A DNA stretch of 9,734 nt from Klenkia sp. (GTDB lineage: Bacteria; Actinomycetota; Actinomycetes; Mycobacteriales; Geodermatophilaceae), in contig JAOPVM010000347.1 of the NCBI GenBank assembly GCA_025966215.1, positions 1 to 9,734 of the forward strand, written 5' to 3'. The notes under the pieces are model-generated. The model was given only the letters and a program-made list of their open reading frames with translations. It did no database searches and was not told the origin of the DNA. The first letter of the stretch is position 1; each line of letters starts with the position of its first letter. The translations under genes and the position numbers were made by a program. Shown one piece after another: positions 4,734 through 9,734 of the stretch.

Positions 4734-7274
4734 ACCTCAGCGCCGTCCCGCACCCGGACGACGCAGACCCACTGCCCGTACTGCTCGCTGCAGTGCGGGG
4801 TCACCATGAGCGCCGGGGACCGCCCCGCGACCCTGGTCCCGGCCGACTTCCCGACCAACCGTGGCGGGCTGTGCTCCAAGGGGTGGTCGGCCCCCGAGCT
4901 GCTCGACCACCCCGAGCGGCTCACCCGGCCCCTCGTCCGCGCCGTGCCCGGGGACCGGACCAGCCCGTTCGTCGAGACGTCGTGGTCCCTGGCCCTGGAC
5001 GGGGTGGTCGAGGCGATCGGCCGGACCCAGGCCGAGCACGGGCGGGACGCCGTGGGCTGCTTCGGTGGTGGCGGGCTGACCAACGAGCAGGCCTACCAGT
5101 TCGGCAAGTTCGCCCGGGTCGCGCTGCGCACCTCCCAGATCGACTACAACGGCCGGTTCTGCATGTCCTCGGCGGCCACCGCGGCGAACCGGGCGTTCGG
5201 TCTGGACCGCGGCCTGCCGTTCCCGCTGGCCGACCTCGCCCAGGCCGACACGCTGCTGCTGGTCGGCAGCAACCCGGCCGACACCATGCCCCCGGCGATG
5301 CAGTACCTGGACGCCTCCCGCGAGCGCGGCGGCCGGCTGTTCGTCGTCGACCCCCGGCGGACGGCGACCGCCCGCGCCGCCGAGGTGCACCTGCAGGCGC
5401 TGCCGGGCACCGACCTGGCCCTGGCCAACGGCCTGCTGCACATCGCGATCACCGACGGGTTGGTCGACGAGCACTACGTCGCTGCGCGGACGACGGGCTG
5501 GGACGCCGTCCGGGCCGGGGTGCAGGCGTACTGGCCCGACCGGGTGGAGCGGCTCACCGGCGTGCCGGTGGCCGAGCAGCGGCGCACCGTCCTGGCGCTG
5601 GCCACCGCGGAGAACGCGATCATCCTGACCGCGCGCGGCGCCGAGCAGCACCGCAACGGCACCGACACCGCGCAGGCCTGGATCAACCTGGCGCTCGCGC
5701 TGGGCCTGGTGGGCCGCCCGGGCAGCGGGTGGGGCACCGTCACCGGTCAGGGCAACGGGCAGGGCGGCCGCGAGCACGGCGAGAAGGCCGACCAGCTGCC
5801 CGGCTACCGGATGCTCGCCGACCCCGCGGCCCGGGCGCACGTCGCCGGCGTGTGGGGCATCGACCCCGACGACCTGCCGCAGCCCGGGAAGAGCGCCTTC
5901 GAGCTGCTCGACGCCCTCGGCCGAGAGGTGCGCACGCTGCTGGTGCTCGCCTCCAACGTCGCGGTGTCCGCCCCCGACGCCCGGCGGGTGGTGCGCCGGC
6001 TCGGCGACCTGGACTTCCTCGTCGTCAGCGACTTCTTCCTGTCCGAGACCGCCGAGCTCGCCGACGTCGTGCTGCCCAGTGCGATGTGGGCCGAGGAGGA
6101 CGGCACGATGACCAACCTGGAGGGCCGGGTCATCCGCCGCCGGAAGGCTCTCGACCCGCCCGGCGAGGCGCGCGACGACCTCGCGTTGCTGGCCGACCTG
6201 GCCGACCGGCTGGGCACCGGTCGGCACTTCAGCGCCGACCCGGAGAGCGTGTTCGCCGAACTCGGCCGGGCCAGCGCCGGCGGCAAGGCCGACTACGCCG
6301 GGATCAGCTGGGCCCGGGTCGACGCCGAACAGGGCGTCTTCTGGCCGTGCCCCACCCCCGAGCACCCCGGCACCCCGCGGCTGTTCCTGGACAGGTTCCC
6401 GACCTCCGACGGCCGGGCCCGGTTCGTCGCCGTCGAGCACACCGACGCGCACGAGACGCCGGACGCCGAGCACCCCTACGTGCTGACCACCGGCCGGGTG
6501 ATGGCGCAGTACCAGTCGGGCACCCAGAGCCGTCGCTCCCGCTCGCTGCACCTGGTGGCGCCGGCCCCGCGGGCCGAGCTGCACCCCGACCTCGCCGCCC
6601 GGCACGGCATCGCGCACGACGACGTCGTCGAACTCACCACCCGGCGCGGCCGGGCCAGGTTCACCGCCACGGTCACCGACGCCATCCGGCCCGACGTCGT
6701 CTTCGCCCCCTTCCACTGGGGCGGCGGCTCCAGCGCGAACGCACTCACCGACGCCGCCCTCGACCCGCTCAGCCGGATGCCGGCCTTCAAGACCTGCGCG
6801 GTCGCCGTCGCCCGTGTCGGCGGTCCGGTCGAGCAGGTGCCGGCCCCGACGTCCCAGCCCGTGTCCGTCCAGATCGAGCCCACCCCCCGCACCCCGCTCG
6901 TCCCCTCCCGGAGGAGAACCCCAGCCGTGAAGAGCACCCCCAGGTTCCTGCAGGGCGTCTTCGGGATCACCGGGGAGGGCCTCACCAAGCCCGGCCCGGT
7001 CGACCCCGCGCTCACCTACACCGTGCCCGCCGGCCTCAGCGCCCAGGCGCTGTACTTCCGCGGCGGCAACTCGACCCCGGAGCTGGTCTACGTGCTGCTG
7101 GTGCGGGACGGCGAGCCGATGCGCTGGTTCCCGATCGGCGCCAGGGGCGATGTGCACGTGCCGCTGCGCGTGGTCGAGGACCTCCCCGGCGGCAGTGTCG
7201 TGACGCTGCACGTCGCCGCCCCCGTGGGCGTCTCCGGAGAGCTGGTCGTCGACCTCGGGCTGGTGGAGGTCTGA
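4728..7274 (+). CDS. nasA: Assimilatory nitrate reductase catalytic subunit with C-terminal extension
   Basis: Cytoplasmic molybdopterin enzyme that reduces nitrate to nitrite for nitrogen assimilation (nasA/narB type). The N-terminal [4Fe-4S] ligands are C16, C19, C23 and C49, with the conserved Lys51 that bridges to the Mo cofactor. C145 in GRFCMSSAA is the expected Mo-coordinating cysteine. The cofactor-binding body follows, with VGSNPADTMPP and GQGNGQGG, and the molydopterin-dinucleotide domain spans about 582-697, ending at PAFKTCAVAVAR. No Tat signal is present. The klebsiella-style C-terminal [2Fe-2S] domain is absent. Instead a proline-rich linker (about 698-733) leads to a cysteine-free beta-rich domain (734-848), making the protein 848 residues against about 700 expected. 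GTG 4728 is the only ATG or GTG start able to include the Fe-S motif, since a stop lies in frame at 4680. It is first in an operon with nirB. The electron donor, a ferredoxin or flavoprotein partner, is not in the window. Confidence 0.93.
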   Translation: MSTSAPSRTRTTQTHCPYCSLQCGVTMSAGDRPATLVPADFPTNRGGLCSKGWSAPELLDHPERLTRPLVRAVPGDRTSPFVETSWSLALDGVVEAIGRTQAEHGRDAVGCFGGGGLTNEQAYQFGKFARVALRTSQIDYNGRFCMSSAATAANRAFGLDRGLPFPLADLAQADTLLLVGSNPADTMPPAMQYLDASRERGGRLFVVDPRRTATARAAEVHLQALPGTDLALANGLLHIAITDGLVDEHYVAARTTGWDAVRAGVQAYWPDRVERLTGVPVAEQRRTVLALATAENAIILTARGAEQHRNGTDTAQAWINLALALGLVGRPGSGWGTVTGQGNGQGGREHGEKADQLPGYRMLADPAARAHVAGVWGIDPDDLPQPGKSAFELLDALGREVRTLLVLASNVAVSAPDARRVVRRLGDLDFLVVSDFFLSETAELADVVLPSAMWAEEDGTMTNLEGRVIRRRKALDPPGEARDDLALLADLADRLGTGRHFSADPESVFAELGRASAGGKADYAGISWARVDAEQGVFWPCPTPEHPGTPRLFLDRFPTSDGRARFVAVEHTDAHETPDAEHPYVLTTGRVMAQYQSGTQSRRSRSLHLVAPAPRAELHPDLAARHGIAHDDVVELTTRRGRARFTATVTDAIRPDVVFAPFHWGGGSSANALTDAALDPLSRMPAFKTCAVAVARVGGPVEQVPAPTSQPVSVQIEPTPRTPLVPSRRRTPAVKSTPRFLQGVFGITGEGLTKPGPVDPALTYTVPAGLSAQALYFRGGNSTPELVYVLLVRDGEPMRWFPIGARGDVHVPLRVVEDLPGGSVVTLHVAAPVGVSGELVVDLGLVEV
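6910..6916 (+). promoter_or_regulatory. Strong internal Shine-Dalgarno before in-frame GTG
   Basis: GGAGGAG lies within the nitrate reductase frame, in the linker encoding SRRRTPA, and is followed after 10 nt by GTG at 6927. That GTG is codon 734 of the same frame. This is one of the best ribosome binding sites in the window, and much better than the one at the gene's own start. Confidence 0.6.
6927..7274 (+). CDS. Possible separately translated 115-residue beta-rich protein, nested in frame
   Basis: Starting at the GTG at 6927 gives a 115-residue protein beginning MKSTPRFLQGVFGITGEG. It has alternating hydrophobic strands (LTYTVPAG, AQALYFRGGNST, LVYVLLVRDG, MRWFPIGARGDVHVPL, GSVVTLHVAAP, GELVVDLGLVEV), no cysteines, no membrane segment and no recognised catalytic motif, suggesting a small beta-sandwich. 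I do not recognise the family. It ends in the same TGA as the nitrate reductase and overlaps the nirB ATG by one base. It may be made alone by internal initiation, only as the tail of the nitrate reductase, or both. A fusion of two formerly separate genes through loss of the reductase stop codon would explain the retained ribosome binding site. A role in assembling or docking nitrate and nitrite reductase is conjecture from position only. Confidence 0.45.
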   Translation: MKSTPRFLQGVFGITGEGLTKPGPVDPALTYTVPAGLSAQALYFRGGNSTPELVYVLLVRDGEPMRWFPIGARGDVHVPLRVVEDLPGGSVVTLHVAAPVGVSGELVVDLGLVEV

Positions 7275-9734
7275 TGACGACGATGGAGCACCCGGTCCTG
7301 GGCGGTCGACCCGCGGGGCTGACCCGCCTGGCGTTCGACGACGGCGACACCCGCGCCCGGATCGTCGTCGTCGGCAACGGCATGGCCGGCGCCCGGCTGG
7401 TGGAGGAGCTGCTCGACCGGGACGGCGGCGAGCACTTCGCCATCACCGTGTTCGGTGACGAGCCGCACGGCAACTACAACCGGATCATGCTGTCCCCGGT
7501 GCTGGCCGGGGAGGCCGACGAGGCCGACATCGTGCTCAACAGCCACGACTGGTACGCCGAGCGGGACGTCGAACTGCGCGCCGGCGTCCGGGTGGAGCGG
7601 ATCGACACCGCGGCCAAGGTCGTCTACGCCGCCGACGGCTCCGGCACCGCCTACGACCACCTGGTGCTGGCCACCGGCAGCCACTCCTTCATCCCGCCCA
7701 TGACCGGCGTCCGGACCGCCGACGGCGCGCTGCTCGAGGGCGTCGTCGGGTTCCGCACCATCGACGAGACCCGGCAGATGCTGGCGGCCTCCCGCACCCA
7801 CCGGAAGGCCGTCGTCATGGGCGGCGGACTCCTGGGGCTGGAGGCGGCCCGGGCGCTGCAGGCGCAGGGCATGGAGGTGGAGCTGCTGCACGCCATGTCG
7901 ACGCTGATGAACGCCCAGCTCGACGTGGAGGCCGGCGGGGTGGTCCGGCGCAGCGTCGAGGAGCTCGGGATCACCGTGCACACCGACGCGATGGCCACCG
8001 AGGTGCTGGGCACCGACCGGGTCACCGGGGTGCTGCTCAAGGACGGCCGCCGGCTGGAGTGCGACCTGCTCGTGGTCGCCGCCGGCGTGCGCCCGCACAC
8101 CGACGTCGCCGTCCGCTCGGGGATCGAGGTGGAGCGCGCGATCCTGGTCGACGACCGGCTGGCCACCGACGTCCCCGACGTCTACGCGATCGGGGAGTGC
8201 GCGCAGCACCGCGGCACCGTCTACGGCCTGGTCGCCCCGGCGTGGGAGCACGCCACCGTGCTGGCCGACCTGCTCACCGGTACGAACCCCGACGCCGCCT
8301 ACACCGGCTCCCGGACGGCGACCAAGCTCAAGGTCGCCGGGGTCGACGTCGCCGTCATGGGGGTGAGCACGCCGGAGCGGGAGTCCGACGAGTTCCTGGT
8401 GATCAGCGAGCCCCAGCGCGGGGTGTACCTGTCGGTGGTCATCCGGGACGACCTGCTCATCGGCGCCACCCTGGTCGGGGACACCCGCAAGGTCGCCTTC
8501 CTGACCCAGGCCTTCGACCGCGGGACCCCGCTGCCGCCGGAGCGGATCCGGCTGCTGGTCGACCTCTCCGACGGCGCCGCCGAGGTGGGTGTGGCCGAGC
8601 TGCCCGGGGACTCCCAGGTCTGCAACTGCAACGGGGTCTCCAAGGCCACCATCTGCGGCGCGGTGGCCGACGGCTGCACCTCGCTGCCCACGGTCATGGA
8701 CGCCACCCGGGCCGGCAAGGGCTGCGGCTCGTGCAAGGGCCTGGTGCAGAAGATCATCGAGTGGGCGGCCGACGGCGAGCTCACCGTGGAGGAGTCGGCG
8801 TCCTGGTACGTGCCGGGGGTGCCGATGCCCAAGTCCGAGCTGGTCGCCGCGATCCGGCAGCACGACCTGCGCAGCGTCTCCGCCGTCTTCGCCACCCTGG
8901 CCCCGGGTGGCGCCGACGACGCGAAGTCCAAGATGGGCCTGGTCAGCCTGCTCCGGATGGTGTGGGGCAGCGACTACGTCGACGAGCCGGACGCGAAGTT
9001 CGTCAACGACCGGGTGCACGCCAACATCCAGCGCGACGGCACGTTCTCCGTCGTCCCGCAGATGAAGGGCGGGGTGACGACGCCGGCCCAGCTGCGCACC
9101 ATCGCCGACGTCGCGGAGAAGTACGAGGTGCCGATGGTCAAGATCACCGGTGGCCAGCGGATCGACCTGCTCGGGGTCCGCAAGGAGGACCTTCCGGCGA
9201 TGTGGCAGGACCTGGGCATGCCCTCGGGCTACGCCTACGGCAAGAGCTTCCGCACGGTGAAGACCTGTGTGGGCACCGACTTCTGCCGCTTCGGCCTGGG
9301 CGACTCGACCCAGCTGGGCATCGACATCGAGACCCGGTTCCAGGGCATCGAGAGCCCGGCGAAGATGAAGCTCGCCGTGGTCGGCTGCCCGCGCAACTGC
9401 GCCGAGGCCTACGTCAAGGACGTCGGCGTCGTCGCGGTCGGCAACGGCGCGTGGGAGGTCTACGTCGGCGGCGCCGCGGGGGCCACGGTGCGCAAGGGCG
9501 ACCTGCTGGCCACGGTCGACTCGCCGGAGGCGGTGATCGAGCTGACCGGCCGGTTTCTCCAGTACTACCGGGAAAACGCGAACTGGCTGGAGCGCACCTA
9601 CGACTTCGTGCCCCGGGTCGGGCTGGACGCCATCAGGGCGGTGCTCGGGGACGAGGAGGCGTGCGCCGGCCTCGACGCCGGCATCCAGCGCTCGATCGAC
9701 GCCTACACCGACCCGTGGGGCCAGGACGCCGGTG
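7274..9734 (+). CDS. nirB: NADH nitrite reductase large subunit (3' end beyond window)
   Basis: Cytoplasmic siroheme enzyme that reduces nitrite to ammonium with NADH. Visible in order: FAD-binding GNGMAG (residues 34-39), NAD-binding GGGLLG (183-188), the VYAIGECA flavoprotein motif, a BFD-type [2Fe-2S] site C450-x-C452...C484-x2-C487, a nitrite/sulfite reductase ferredoxin-like half-domain (about 588-640), and the siroheme/[4Fe-4S] ligands C665-x5-C671 and C705-x3-C709. All expected cofactor cysteines are intact. 820 complete codons are visible; the family is usually about 850, so only a short tail is missing. The ATG at 7274 overlaps the upstream TGA (TGATG), with GGAGG at 7265-7269 only 4 nt away. 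ATG 7283 (codon 4, 13 nt from GGAGG) is an alternative. The overlap suggests translational coupling. About 29 residues precede the FAD strand, longer than many homologues. nirD would be expected next. Confidence 0.95.
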   Translation, partial: MTTMEHPVLGGRPAGLTRLAFDDGDTRARIVVVGNGMAGARLVEELLDRDGGEHFAITVFGDEPHGNYNRIMLSPVLAGEADEADIVLNSHDWYAERDVELRAGVRVERIDTAAKVVYAADGSGTAYDHLVLATGSHSFIPPMTGVRTADGALLEGVVGFRTIDETRQMLAASRTHRKAVVMGGGLLGLEAARALQAQGMEVELLHAMSTLMNAQLDVEAGGVVRRSVEELGITVHTDAMATEVLGTDRVTGVLLKDGRRLECDLLVVAAGVRPHTDVAVRSGIEVERAILVDDRLATDVPDVYAIGECAQHRGTVYGLVAPAWEHATVLADLLTGTNPDAAYTGSRTATKLKVAGVDVAVMGVSTPERESDEFLVISEPQRGVYLSVVIRDDLLIGATLVGDTRKVAFLTQAFDRGTPLPPERIRLLVDLSDGAAEVGVAELPGDSQVCNCNGVSKATICGAVADGCTSLPTVMDATRAGKGCGSCKGLVQKIIEWAADGELTVEESASWYVPGVPMPKSELVAAIRQHDLRSVSAVFATLAPGGADDAKSKMGLVSLLRMVWGSDYVDEPDAKFVNDRVHANIQRDGTFSVVPQMKGGVTTPAQLRTIADVAEKYEVPMVKITGGQRIDLLGVRKEDLPAMWQDLGMPSGYAYGKSFRTVKTCVGTDFCRFGLGDSTQLGIDIETRFQGIESPAKMKLAVVGCPRNCAEAYVKDVGVVAVGNGAWEVYVGGAAGATVRKGDLLATVDSPEAVIELTGRFLQYYRENANWLERTYDFVPRVGLDAIRAVLGDEEACAGLDAGIQRSIDAYTDPWGQDAG

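Noticed and set aside
4568..5083. N-terminal extension of the methyltransferase to an upstream start
   Set aside because: The frame stays open only because of high GC. The extension would run through the regulatory region and antisense to the nitrate reductase, and the family N-terminus begins right after ATG 4567.
4737..7211. 824-codon open frame antisense to the nitrate reductase
   Set aside because: Low-complexity Gly/Val/Gln/Arg composition with no domain. The plus strand has all Mo and Fe-S motifs.
7088..9019. 643-codon open frame antisense to nirB
   Set aside because: Shadow frame. The plus strand encodes intact flavin, [2Fe-2S] and siroheme motifs through the same stretch.

Overview
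The window is very GC-rich, uses GTG starts and G/C third positions almost throughout, and has tightly packed genes on both strands. With DUF3516-type helicase, homocysteine S-methyltransferase and assimilatory nitrate/nitrite reductase proteins of actinobacterial character, it most likely comes from a high-GC actinobacterium, perhaps Geodermatophilaceae-like. The family-level placement is impression only. No RNA genes, CRISPR arrays, insertion sequences or phage genes are seen.

Left part (1-3507, minus strand): a homocysteine S-methyltransferase (mmuM) is followed after 25 bp by a large DExH-box helicase of the DUF3516 type, probably one transcript. The helicase frame runs to the window edge, where its last two visible bases are TA, so the stop codon may lie exactly on the edge. 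Middle (3508-4567): arfB, the ribosome-rescue peptidyl-tRNA hydrolase, starts on the plus strand only 14 bp from the mmuM start and ends 2 bp before the end of a convergent class I SAM-dependent methyltransferase gene.

Right part (4568-9734, plus strand): a 160-bp divergent intergenic region carries a GlnR-box-like array and a perfect 10-bp inverted repeat covering the GTG start of the next gene. It leads into an assimilatory nitrate-reduction operon: a cytoplasmic molybdopterin nitrate reductase (nasA/narB type), then nirB, the large subunit of NADH nitrite reductase, which overlaps the previous stop by one base and runs off the right edge some tens of codons before its expected end. Together they would reduce nitrate to nitrite to ammonium; nirD and a nitrate transporter would be expected just outside.

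The most unusual feature is the nitrate reductase C-terminus. After the normal end of the molybdopterin-binding domain the frame continues through a proline-rich linker into a cysteine-free, beta-rich domain of about 115 residues. That domain has its own strong Shine-Dalgarno sequence and an in-frame GTG start, suggesting a fused former separate gene, or one gene that makes two proteins.
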